From: Aeriscardovia sp040773385
GTDB lineage: Bacteria > Actinomycetota > Actinomycetes > Actinomycetales > Bifidobacteriaceae
Assembly: GCA_040773385.1 (NCBI GenBank)
Contig: JAXGWH010000007.1
Span: 1 to 55,909 of the forward strand
Length of the DNA: 55,909 nt
Direction of reading: 5' to 3'
The notes beneath the pieces were generated by a model. That model saw only the letters and a program-made list of their open reading frames with translations, ran no database searches and was not told the origin of the DNA. Position 1 is the stretch's first letter; every line of letters starts with the position of its first letter. Positions 1-8,190 of this stretch are shown here, piece by piece. Made by a program: the position numbers and the translations under genes.

Positions 1-117
1 ACGCAGATTGCAGGCAGTGCATTTCCACCGCTGCCGTCCCTCTTTGGTTTTCCCGTCTTTCCGCATCGGCTGCCCACACAACGGGCATTTCCTCGCCCGG
101 CTGGATCTGGTCCTCAC
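1..117 (-). CDS. Transposase N-terminus, zinc-ribbon type (IS1249/IS256-like), cut by window edge
   Basis: The minus strand opens with a GTG at 117 and stays open for 39 codons to the window edge, so only the N-terminus is visible. The peptide contains CPLCGQPMRKDGKTKEG, then RQRWKCTAC. This CxxC...CxxC zinc ribbon with a KxGK...RxRWxC pattern is seen at the start of IS1249-type and related transposases. An in-frame TAG lies just upstream and the GTG follows a GGCGG stretch, which supports this start. The catalytic part lies outside the window, so the family is inferred from the ribbon only; ISL3 or IS1595 elements also carry such ribbons. The element's right end should lie somewhere in 118-200, but no terminal repeat can be proven with one end missing. 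It sits about 220 bp beyond the 3' end of an adhesin gene that looks truncated. Confidence 0.6.
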   Translation of the reverse strand, partial: MRTRSSRARKCPLCGQPMRKDGKTKEGRQRWKCTACNLR

Positions 118-255
118 CCGCCTAATCCAACCCTATTAACACGCTTAGCTGTTAATTACAGCCTCTCACCCTTACTGCCACATGGGCTAGCAAGCAGAAT
201 AAACACCATTTTTAGTTCCTATAGCCCTTGATTTGTTATGAAATGTACGTCGGAC

Positions 256-295
256 TGGGTACTGTGCATGCCGTATACGGCATGCACAGTACCCA
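256..295. repeat. 40-bp perfect palindrome
   Basis: Both arms are exact reverse complements for 20 bases each, centred between 275 and 276, with core CCGTATACGG. As RNA it would fold to an 18-bp stem with a tiny loop. There is no T-tract on either side, so it is not a standard intrinsic terminator. It lies between the transposase remnant and the adhesin stop codon (341). The rest of 118-340 is AT-richer than the neighbouring genes and holds no convincing gene. Confidence 0.9.
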
Positions 296-340
296 CCACA
301 ACATTTCTGCTTACCCGAAGAATATCCACGATGCCGATAG

Positions 341-2476
341 TTATATCCTTCTCCTTGTTGAACCAGAACTGTTGACCATACCGCCGTTGTCCGTCGGGTT
401 GACGCAGAGCTGTCCGCTGTTCTTGCCGTCCGCGGTGATGTCCGTGACGGTGGACGTGCTGTAGTCGTCGACGTCGGTCTCGTAGACGCGCCATGTCGTC
501 TTGTCGGCGGGGTCCCACACGTAGTCCGCTTTTGCGTAGTCGTCGGAGAGGGCGATGTCGGGTTTGAGGGCGAGGCCGGTCGGTACGGTGCCGTTGACCA
601 CCGCCCCGACCGGGTCACCGTCGAGGAATGTATGGCCGTCCGCACCGGTCTTGTTGGTCCTGGACGGGTCGATGACCGCCTGCCAGGCGCCGGTGCCGTC
701 CGTCTTGGTGTTGCGGATCCATGCCTTGTCGGGCTCAGGCGTCCAGGTGAACACGGCAGGCACGTTCGTGGACGTGCCGTGGCCGTTCCATGTCTCCGAG
801 CCCGAGTTGGTGAGCTTCTCCGTCTTTCCGGCGGTCCGGTAGTCGGTGCGGAACGTGCCGGACACGACCAGCTTGACCACCTTGCCCGACTTCAGGTCAG
901 AGATCTTGGACAGGAACGAGTCCTTCGCCGTGGAGACGGTCCTCGTCCCGTCAGTTTTGATGTCGAACCCAGATGTCACGTCCTGGCCGTCGTAGTAGAC
1001 GGCCGCCTTCGACGCGTCACTTAAGTCCACGTATTTGGCGGCGTCCGACCAGTCGTCGGTGACTGAGAACTGTTTGAGCGTGACGCCGTGCGGGGCGTGC
1101 GCGTTGACGACCGCGGACACGGGGTCGCCGGGCAGGAACGTCTTGCCGTCCGCGCCCACCTTGTTCGAGCCCGCCGGGTCCTCCGTGGTCAAAGCGCCCT
1201 TCTTGTCGAGCACCCACGCCTTGTCCGGCGCGACCGCCTGCTCCGACTCCTCATAATCCGGCGTGTCCACGGCCTCGGACATCTGGCCCTGCTTCGGCAC
1301 CTGGATATCAAACCAGTACGTGCCCGACTGCCACGACGACATGCCCAGATCGGAGGGCGTGAAGTCCGGCGAGTCCACCGAGCCCTTGCCGATGACCACG
1401 TCGGTGATGTCGACCTGCTTGGTCGCCGTCCTCGCCGTGGTCTGCGAGTTGCCGTCGAAATGCAGGATCACGTTCGCCTTGTCATCGATCGGGTCGAACC
1501 GGGCGTCAGACGAGGACGGGGCCTTCGACACCTTCAACATGTCATGAACCGGCTTCAAACCACCCGAGGTGATGTCCGCCTTCTGCTCCGTCGTAATGTC
1601 CAGCCTGTAGAGGGGGCTGACCTCCGCGAACTGGATGCCAGAAGGGAACCAAGCACCCGGCGGGTCGATGGCGAGCGGCGGCTGATGGCCCGGTTGCGGC
1701 GACATGCGCTGTGCTGTGGTCGAGTTGTACTCGACGTGGTACTTAATGGTGCCTTTTTTGATGGCGTGATAGTTGATCTGGACCGCACCGTTTCCGGTGG
1801 TTCCAGAGGTCGGACCATCCCATTTCACCTTATCAGCGCCGTCCTCCATGACGATTCGCCACGGGACGCCGGCGATGTTCTGGCCGGTCTGCGTTTTGAT
1901 ATCAATGGTGGCGTATCCGCGTGCGAGGTCGCTTGTGACGATTCGTGTCTCGGCGGAGGCGGGCGTGTGGGCACGGGCCTGGTCCCAGAGCTGGTTTGCC
2001 TTCTGATGTACCTGGTCCCAGGTGACGTTGGTCTCACGGAACCCGCCGGACACCAGACGGATGAACGTGGCGGAGTCCTCATTGAAGTTGAGGTGGATTG
2101 CGGCGGCGACGGCGGCCTGTGTGAAGTCGTCCATGTTGTGGACGTTTTCTTTGATCATCTCGGCGGCGATGCGATGGTTGAGGTCGGTGGTAGGTGTCCA
2201 CTGGCCTTTGTTCTCGTCGCCCTTGGTGTAGAGGTCGTTGTCTTTGAGGCAGTAGAACGGGTAGCCGTCCTTGTAGCCGAAGACGGCGAGATCACTCCCC
2301 CGGCCTGTCGTGGACCGGTTGATCGTCTTGTAGCCCGGGTTGCCGGACCATCCTTTCGCGCTTGCGATCCCCGCTCCCGTGAGCAGCGTGGCGGCGGCCA
2401 CGCCGATGGCGGCCGCTTTTTTGAGCAAGCGGATGCGGTTCGTGCGCCCCAAGCGTGTGTGTGCGAAAAGACCCAT
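341..2476 (-). CDS. Secreted thioester-domain (TQXA-type) surface adhesin, apparently lacking its C-terminal anchor
   Basis: The 711-aa product starts at the ATG at 2476, preceded by GGAAGGAA at good spacing. A longer reading upstream has no signal sequence. Residues 1-40 form a signal peptide: basic RIRLLKK, a hydrophobic stretch, and ASA before Lys41. Residues about 60-135 carry FYCLKD (Cys76) and FTQAAV (Gln120), the Cys/Gln pair that forms an internal thioester in TQXA-class adhesins of Gram-positive bacteria. Such domains can bind host proteins covalently. After a linker come two related modules of about 130 aa, each opening with DKAW, then GADG-TFL-GDPV-AVVN, as in fibrillar wall-anchored proteins. 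Family members normally end in more repeats, an LPXTG-type motif, a TM helix and a basic tail. Here the second module stops at NSSGSTRRRI with no anchor, so the gene is probably truncated at its 3' side, next to the transposase. Confidence 0.7.
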   Translation of the reverse strand: MGLFAHTRLGRTNRIRLLKKAAAIGVAAATLLTGAGIASAKGWSGNPGYKTINRSTTGRGSDLAVFGYKDGYPFYCLKDNDLYTKGDENKGQWTPTTDLNHRIAAEMIKENVHNMDDFTQAAVAAAIHLNFNEDSATFIRLVSGGFRETNVTWDQVHQKANQLWDQARAHTPASAETRIVTSDLARGYATIDIKTQTGQNIAGVPWRIVMEDGADKVKWDGPTSGTTGNGAVQINYHAIKKGTIKYHVEYNSTTAQRMSPQPGHQPPLAIDPPGAWFPSGIQFAEVSPLYRLDITTEQKADITSGGLKPVHDMLKVSKAPSSSDARFDPIDDKANVILHFDGNSQTTARTATKQVDITDVVIGKGSVDSPDFTPSDLGMSSWQSGTYWFDIQVPKQGQMSEAVDTPDYEESEQAVAPDKAWVLDKKGALTTEDPAGSNKVGADGKTFLPGDPVSAVVNAHAPHGVTLKQFSVTDDWSDAAKYVDLSDASKAAVYYDGQDVTSGFDIKTDGTRTVSTAKDSFLSKISDLKSGKVVKLVVSGTFRTDYRTAGKTEKLTNSGSETWNGHGTSTNVPAVFTWTPEPDKAWIRNTKTDGTGAWQAVIDPSRTNKTGADGHTFLDGDPVGAVVNGTVPTGLALKPDIALSDDYAKADYVWDPADKTTWRVYETDVDDYSTSTVTDITADGKNSGQLCVNPTDNGGMVNSSGSTRRRI

Positions 2477-2828
2477 GGGTGGGTTCCTTCCCCCATTCCC
2501 GGCCCTCTTGTCATCCGTGCGCACGGATGAGGGCCAGGACAGACATCCGCCGTACACGGAGGGTCTATACGCGGACGGATGAGAGCCATCGCTGTCACCG
2601 TGCTTCTTGGGGCGCGCGTGACCGTTACGATGGTCATACACATGCGGCGAGCAACGGCACCCGCACGGCATGCTCTGTGGGGGGAACGGCCCCGCTCCTG
2701 AGCGTCTGCTAGGGGAGGGTGAAGCGGGTGGCAGATTTCGCAGCCCCGGCTTAAAGGTCATCGTACCGTCACACGTCCGTCCCGTCGCGCACCCCGCCAA
2801 TCCATGCAACAACGTGGTTTTCACAAGA
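2477..2828. other. Adhesin 5' region, no gene seen
   Basis: This roughly 350-bp stretch separates the adhesin start from the terminator of the next gene. Only the 20-bp palindrome at 2511-2530 and the adhesin ribosome-binding site stand out. An in-frame open reading exists upstream of the adhesin ATG but is unlike protein and precedes a clear signal peptide, so I treat it as untranslated leader and promoter DNA. Confidence 0.5.
2511..2530. promoter_or_regulatory. 20-bp perfect palindrome in adhesin leader
   Basis: TCATCCGTGC followed by GCACGGATGA is a perfect inverted repeat about 35 bases upstream of the adhesin ATG. It could be a repressor operator or a leader hairpin. No regulator can be assigned from sequence. 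Confidence 0.4.
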
Positions 2829-2861
2829 AAACCCTGTCCCCATGTGATAAGGACAGGGTTT
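2829..2861 (-). terminator. Intrinsic terminator after the coiled-coil membrane gene
   Basis: An 11-bp perfect stem (AAACCCTGTCC and its complement) with an 11-base loop is followed on the minus strand by TTTTCTT. It lies 30 bp past the stop of the gene at 2893-3723 and separates it from the adhesin. Confidence 0.85.
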
Positions 2862-2892
2862 AAAGCCTCAGGAGAAACAGACTAGTAAAACC

Positions 2893-3723
2893 TCAGCAAG
2901 TCTGACGAAGACCATCAGGGCCAACCGTCACACAGCTTCCGGGAACAGTTTCCCACTGATCTTTCTGCTGACCTGTATTAGCATCCTGTTTACCTTTGTT
3001 TTGTGTGGATGGAGTATGACTTCCCGAACCACTTCCATTGATGTTGTTCTGCAATGAGCCACCGCCGTTGCTAGTGGTGTTGCGTCTCCAATTGCTGTTG
3101 CCGGAATTGTTGTAGTACGAGCCGGTGGAACCGGACGACTGGGACTGTTGTGCGGACTGCGCCTGTTGCGCCACCTGCGCGGCCGCGGCCTGTGCGGCCG
3201 CGTCGGCCTTCGCCTTGTCATCCGCCTGCTTCGCCGCCTGCGAGTCCGACACGGACCTCACCGCGGCGTCCACCTTCCCTGCCTGCGCGGACAGGGCCTC
3301 CGCCGCCTCGTCGTTCTTCTTTGCGGCCGTATCCAGCGCCTTCACATCGCCGGCCTTGCACCCGGACACCTTCGACGTGTCCTTGAGCGTCGCGTTCAGC
3401 GTCGTGATAGTCTTGGCGTCCTTCACATCCGACGCCTTGGTCTCGAGCGCGGCCTTGACCATCTTGTCCTCTTTCTTGGCGGCCAGCCTGTCCTAGGCCT
3501 TGATAAGACGGTCGATGCTGTCGTCACAGGCTTTGCGCGCCTTCTTGACTTTCGCCGCCTGCGCCTGCTCCCTCGCGGTCTCGTCGGCGTGCGCCCATAC
3601 GCCGAAGCCCACACCCACGATGAGCGCCACCGCCGCCACAGACACCACAGCGATGATGACCGTCCTCTGCTTCCTTGACAGCTTCTTCTTGCCGGCCTCC
3701 GCCGTTTCCTTCACGTCCGCCAT
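2893..3723 (-). pseudogene. Single-pass membrane protein with extracellular coiled coil, interrupted by an in-frame amber codon
   Basis: One reading frame runs from the ATG at 3723 (preceded by AAGGAA) to 2893 but contains TAG at 3493-3495. The first 76 residues hold a short cytoplasmic tail and one TM helix (VIIAVVSVAAVALIVGVGFG), then a charged helix ending in DRLIKA. After the amber the same frame continues as DRLAAKKEDKMVKAALE and about 185 more residues. These form a Lys/Ala/Asp-rich coiled coil, a Gln/Ser/Asn-rich low-complexity part, and a C-terminus with two cysteines (GSCVTVGPDGLRQTC). A CAG-to-TAG change would explain the break. The intact product would be about 276 aa and exposed outside the membrane. 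I do not recognise a named family. It may be a recent pseudogene, or the second half may restart at the internal ATG at 3462. Confidence 0.7.
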
Positions 3724-3865
3724 GTCAGTTCCTTCATCCCGTCCCGGCCTGTGACCGGGAACATTCTATCGTGACAAAACGGACCATCGAGACGCGGGTC
3801 AGTCCGATCAACGATAATGAGAGACAGATTCAGAACACAGCCTATGACGACAGAGGATGGCGAAA

Positions 3866-4828
3866 ATGCACAATCAATCAACGCACAGCAAACAAGACGG
3901 CTCCCCCGCCCGTCTCCTCGTCGGTTGCCATGTGAGCATGTCCGGGGAGAAGATGCTCGTCAACGCGGCCAAGGAGGGCATCGACTATGACGCCTCGACC
4001 ATCATGGTGTTCACGGGCGCCCCGCAGAACACGCGCCGCAAGGACATCTCCCGCTTCCACATCGAGGAGGGCCGCAAACTGCTCGACGAGCACCATATCG
4101 CCCCGCTCGTCGTCCACGCGCCCTACATCATCAACCTGGCCAACACGAAGAACCCGAACGCGCATGATTTCGGCGTGGATTTCATGCTCGGAGAGCTGGA
4201 GCGGGCCGAGGCGATCGGCGCCACCGACATCAGCTTCCACCCGGGCGCGCATGTCGGCGCCGGCACGCAGGCGGGCATCGACCAGCTCGCCCGCTCTCTT
4301 TCGGAGATTTTCGAGAAGACGACGACCACGAAGGTGCGCATCGCCGTGGAGACGATGGCCGGCAAGGGCTCGGAGATCTGCACGGACTTCGACCAGATGG
4401 GCGAGCTGCTGCGGCTTGTGGGAAGCCCGAGGCTGACCGTCACGTTCGACACGTGCCACGTGTACGACTCCGGCTACGACCTGCGCGACCACGCCGACGA
4501 CGTGTTCGACCAGTTCGACTCGAAGATCGGCTTCGACAGACTCACCGTCTTCCACCTCAACGACTCGAAGTTCGGCCTCTCCTCGCACAAGGACCGCCAC
4601 GCCGACATCGGCCAGGGAAAGCTCGGCTGGGACGCGCTCTACGCCATCGCCGCTGACCCGCGCTTCGTCGCCGTGCCCAAGATCCTCGAGACGCCGGCCG
4701 TGCCCGACCCCTCCGACCCGCACAAGCGCTACGTGAGCTACAAGCGCGAGATCGCCGAGCTGCGGGCGGGAGTGTTTGACCCGGACCTGCCGAAAAAAGT
4801 CCTCGCGGACAACGGGGTGAGGGCGTAG
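3866..4828 (+). CDS. nfo: Endonuclease IV (apurinic/apyrimidinic endonuclease)
   Basis: The 320-aa protein belongs to AP endonuclease family 2, a zinc-dependent TIM barrel that cuts the backbone 5' of abasic sites in base excision repair. Diagnostic motifs are visible: VGCHVSMSG near the N-terminus, FHPGAHVGAG, the metal-binding DTCHVYDSGYD, and HLNDSKFGLSSHKDRHADIG. I chose the ATG at 3866 because AGAGGA ends 8 bases before it; an ATG at 3857 overlaps that site. The gene ends with TAG at 4826 and converges on the decayed sulfatase gene at 4852. It is intact although it sits between two broken genes. A short disordered N-terminal tail (about 18 aa) precedes the barrel. Confidence 0.92.
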   Translation: MHNQSTHSKQDGSPARLLVGCHVSMSGEKMLVNAAKEGIDYDASTIMVFTGAPQNTRRKDISRFHIEEGRKLLDEHHIAPLVVHAPYIINLANTKNPNAHDFGVDFMLGELERAEAIGATDISFHPGAHVGAGTQAGIDQLARSLSEIFEKTTTTKVRIAVETMAGKGSEICTDFDQMGELLRLVGSPRLTVTFDTCHVYDSGYDLRDHADDVFDQFDSKIGFDRLTVFHLNDSKFGLSSHKDRHADIGQGKLGWDALYAIAADPRFVAVPKILETPAVPDPSDPHKRYVSYKREIAELRAGVFDPDLPKKVLADNGVRA

Positions 4829-4851
4829 CCCAGCGCGTCAGCGCGTCAGAA

Positions 4852-7059
4852 TCACTTCGCCGCTTTCGTCACCTTCGAGGTGAAACCCGCCTTCTGCAGG
4901 TAGTGCTCGCCCTGCGTGAGGTCGTAGGTGATGAGCCTGTAAATCATGCAGCAGCCTCTTCTGCGAGGCGGACAGGTGCGTGATCCGGCTGCCGTGAGCA
5001 TCAAGGTAGACCGGTCTGTCCTCGAGGGCGGCGTCCCAGTTCGTGACGAGCTTCGTCTCGAGCGGCGACTGCATGGCCGGCACATGCTCGTGCAGACGCG
5101 TGAGGAAGGCGAGATACGGCGTCACCTTCGAGTCCATCTGCTGCGCGGCCTGGGAGACGAGGAAGTTCGGCGAGGTGTAGGCGGAGTTGCCCACCCGGGT
5201 TCCCTGCCGACCGGTCGCCTTGTTCGACCAGATGAAGTAGTCCGTCTCGTGCATAGTGAGCGCGTAGCGGGGGTCGCTGATCCCGTTGGGGTAGATCCCC
5301 GGCAGATGGTCGCCATACCAGATGACCGTCACCGGCTTCTTGAGCGCGTCCAGATCCGCGAGGAACTGCCGGGTTGCGTCATCCGTGTATCTCACCCCGC
5401 GCGAGTAGGTGTTGATGTTGCCCAGCTCGGCGGCCGGCGCGCCCTTCGACGAGGAAGAGACGAACGGCTTTGGATGGTAGTACGAGCCGGGATAGGGCAT
5501 GTGGTTCTGGATCGTCGCCATCTGCACGAAATGCGTGCGCTTCGTGTGGGTGCGCAGATAGTCCGTCACGTTCTGGTACGAAGCCTTGTCGGAGACGAGC
5601 GGGTTGGCCTCCACCGTGTCCTTGTGGGTGACGTACTCGGGCCCGTCGAGCGTCCAGAAATGCGAGAAGCCGAAGCTCTTGTAATTGGAGTGGCGCAGGT
5701 AGAGCAGGCCGTTGGCTGCATGGAACGCCACCGAGGAGCTGCCCTTCGTATTCCACAGCTTGTTGAAGCTCGTCGGGTCCTCCCACCACGGCACGAACTG
5801 CTGGTAGGGCGACTTGAGGGAGGCGCTGAAGTCCGCGGTGTTGAGGCCGGTGAGCGCCTCAAACTCCAGGTTCGCGGTACCGCCGCCATAGCCGGAGGAG
5901 AGCATGAGGCCGGACGTCGTCTGCGTCTTGAGACCGCGGATGAAGGGCACGGGGTCGCCGCCGCGCATGCTGATACCGGGCACGCGCAACGGGTCGGAGA
6001 ACGACTCGGACAGGATGAGCACCACATTCTGGTCGGTGGGCTGTGTTGTCCGCGTCGCGTTGATTTTCGCCGCTTCCCGCGTGTAGCGGCGGGCGACGGC
6101 CGTCATCGCCTTTCCCGAATAACCGGACGGCTCGTCGATCACCTCCACGTAGAAACCGCGCAGGAAGTCGACGAGCGTGCCGTTGAGGTTCGAGTCCTTC
6201 TGGGAGTTGAAGAGCTTTGCCTCGTCATCGAAGGCCATGTTGATGCGGTGCGCGGGCGAGGTGACGTCGCCCACGGTGGCGGCGTAGACGCCGAATGGTA
6301 CGAGCGCGAGCGCGCCGAGCAGGATCTGGGCGACGATCCTCACCGGGGTGTTCGTGATATGCAGCACATGGCCTGGGCCGAAATACCAGGTGCCCAGCAC
6401 GGCGAGTCGATGACGGCGAGGGTGCCGATGATCCCGCCGGCGATGAGGGGTGCGGAGTTGTCAGGGATGAACGAGAGGATCTCACCGGTGTTGCCGGCGG
6501 TGACGGCGAGGTCGGAGACGAGGATCGGCTCGTTTCGGGCCATCATTTTGAGCCGGTCCGCCACACTGAAAATGAGGATGACCTAGAGGAATGTGGCCGT
6601 CGACGCCCAGAAATGGTTGAACAGGAGCAGCAGGCCGAGGCTGACAAGACCGAGCAGCAACAGGTTGAGCAGAAACATGTGCCGCGGGGCGAACAGGACC
6701 TCGGTAAAGAGGGACGGCGAGAACACGTAGTCGCGCAGCAGGTCCCGGTCAGGGTTGATACCCCATTGCAGCAAGTCGAGCGCGAGGATATTGACCAAAC
6801 AGAACAGGACGACATACAGCACGCCGGTGAGGGTGCGGGCGAGCGGGTGCGTGGCCATCGTCCAACTGGCCGGGCGGTTCAGAAAGCGCGTGGGGCGGTG
6901 CGTTCTGGCCTTTTTCCGTGCGTGTCCGTCCGCGCCTGTCTGTCTCGACCTCTGCGGGTCGTCGTGCGTGCGCGTCGGTCCCTGCGGATCGTCCGGTGTG
7001 TGCGCCTTGTCTTGAAGGCCGTCCGGTGCGTGCGCCGCGTCAGGCTGCGTCTCGGCCAT
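4852..7059 (-). pseudogene. LTA-synthase-like membrane sulfatase, broken by one amber codon and two frameshifts
   Basis: Reading from the ATG at 7059 (site GGGAGGGATA), the product has a charged repeat-rich N-terminus, then several TM helices to residue 158, where TAG (6583-6585) intervenes. The same frame continues with VILIFSVADRLKMMARNEP, then a one-base loss near 6402 shifts it. The extracellular sulfatase domain follows in the new frame. It shows NVVLILSESFSD, GGGTANLEFEALTG (the catalytic threonine motif of LtaS-type enzymes) and WYGDHLPG (metal ligands). An extra T in GATTTAC (plus-strand AAA at 4941-4943) shifts the frame again; correcting it restores the typical C-terminus HDYRLITYDLTQGEHYL, ending at 4852. 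The repaired protein would be about 735 aa. Intact relatives transfer glycerol-phosphate or similar groups outside the membrane. As read, no functional enzyme is made. Confidence 0.85.
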
Positions 7060-7095
7060 TATCCCTCCCTGCGGTGCCTCTCGTCGTGCTCGTGG

Positions 7096-7590
7096 TCATG
7101 GTAGCGCGTGGCCTGCCGTCGGTTGCCCAGAAGACTCACCCGTGCCTGCCTCGGACTCGTCATAGCGGAAGCGCACGTCAAAGCCCATCGATTCGAGACG
7201 GAGCGCCGCCTGACGCGCAGTGGCGTTGAGGATGCCGATGTCGCCCTTGTCGGAACGGTAATATTCGGCGCGGTTTCGGTAATAGTAGAGCACGGCGAGA
7301 GGCCGGCCGTCCTCCCCTTTCGGCGCCTCGCCGCTCTGTGCCCGGTGCCGAGCGGCCTCCACGAGCTGGTCGACGACGCTCTTCTGTTTCTGCCGGAGTT
7401 CTTCGAGCATCCGCCACGCTTTTTTCGTCGGGTGGTAGCGCCGCGCCGACCGGCCGGGATTCTCCCAGTATTGGACGGTCGAGATGTTCTTGTCGAGGAA
7501 CGATGCGAGGGAGCCGGTGCTGATCCCGATCGTCTCGCGCAGCGCCTTCCAATCAGCCTTCGTCCGTGTATCGGCCGTCACCCTTGCCAT
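7096..7590 (-). CDS. HTH-like DNA-binding protein, family uncertain
   Basis: The 164-aa product starts at the ATG at 7590; a GTG three bases upstream is possible, and AGGCGG precedes both. Residues about 10-45 (KALRETIGISTGSLASFLDKNISTVQYWE) read as a helix-turn-helix of the Xre/YdiL-like kind, where KALRE, SLASFL and TVQYWE match the first helix, turn and recognition helix. A basic helical linker follows (MLEELRQKQKSVVDQLVEAA). The C-terminal part (LAVLYYYRNRAEYYRS, then RQAALRLESMGFDVRFRYDE) may be a small alpha/beta domain. The gene lies 36 bp upstream of the broken sulfatase gene on the same strand, so it may once have regulated it. I do not recognise a specific target; function is inferred only from the HTH. 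Confidence 0.65.
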   Translation of the reverse strand: MARVTADTRTKADWKALRETIGISTGSLASFLDKNISTVQYWENPGRSARRYHPTKKAWRMLEELRQKQKSVVDQLVEAARHRAQSGEAPKGEDGRPLAVLYYYRNRAEYYRSDKGDIGILNATARQAALRLESMGFDVRFRYDESEAGTGESSGQPTAGHALP

Positions 7591-7660
7591 CACACCGCCT
7601 TGTATTCTGTCGCGCCTGTCATATCCCGTCGCGCACGTTCTATTCCGTCTCGCACGTCGT

Positions 7661-7694
7661 CAGAAGCCGGACAGGAGGCAGAATCCGGCTTCTG
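7661..7694. other. Strong inverted repeat in the gap after the cmk-der operon
   Basis: CAGAAGCCGGA and its perfect complement form an 11-bp stem with a 12-base loop, 62 bp beyond the stop of the small gene at 7756. No T-tract follows on either strand, so it could be a weak or factor-assisted terminator of the rluB-cmk-der operon, or an operator in front of the HTH gene. Confidence 0.5.
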
Positions 7695-7755
7695 CCGCCC
7701 TGCCCGGGCTCTTCCATGTGGACGCGACTGTGATCCTTCTTTGTGCCAGGAGGAT

Positions 7756-8190
7756 TTACTTCTTGAAGATCGAGGTGATCTTCGAGAAGAAACCGCCTGA
7801 TTTACCGGACTTGGCGTCATCCTCCGCATCCGCCGTGTCATCGGCGAACGGGTTGTCTTCATCCGTCTCCTCGCGCGGATGGGCGGGGAAGGCCTTGGTG
7901 CTCGGCTTGGCGTCCGTCAGATGCACACCGTCCAGGCAGAACGGGTTCGCGGCGACGACCACCTCCACGCCGGCCTCGTCGGCCAGATACTGGGCGATGA
8001 CATCCGGGACGGGCTTTCCCTCCCATTCGCCGGTGAGGAACCGGTCGGCGTTCTTCTTGTTGTTGAAGGTGACCGTATACGTGCCGTCGACAAAATCCGC
8101 GGCCGGCGCCACACCGTCGGCCACATAGCCCATGAGTTTCAGCGGCATCTTGGCACGGGCATCCTTCCATACACGCAGCGGGTTAAACAT
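7756..8190 (-). CDS. Small protein with acidic linker and basic C-terminal helix, possibly DnaX-tail-like
   Basis: The 144-aa product starts at the ATG at 8190, which overlaps the end of cmk-der by 8 bases and is preceded by AAGGAAGAA, so it is probably translationally coupled. Residues 1-95 look globular: VWKDARAK, DGTYTVTFNNKKNADRFL, DVIAQYLADEAGVEVVVAA. Residues 105-130 are acidic (DEDNPFADDTADAEDDAK), and the end is a short basic helix (GGFFSKITSIFKK) that could touch membrane. I do not recognise a named family. The order Trp, DG, hydrophobic-Phe, Asn, Phe, then L..GV-V resembles the last domain of actinobacterial DNA polymerase III tau (DnaX), but this is by eye only. It shares an operon with a ribosome-assembly GTPase and an rRNA-modifying enzyme. 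Confidence 0.6.
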   Translation of the reverse strand: MFNPLRVWKDARAKMPLKLMGYVADGVAPAADFVDGTYTVTFNNKKNADRFLTGEWEGKPVPDVIAQYLADEAGVEVVVAANPFCLDGVHLTDAKPSTKAFPAHPREETDEDNPFADDTADAEDDAKSGKSGGFFSKITSIFKK

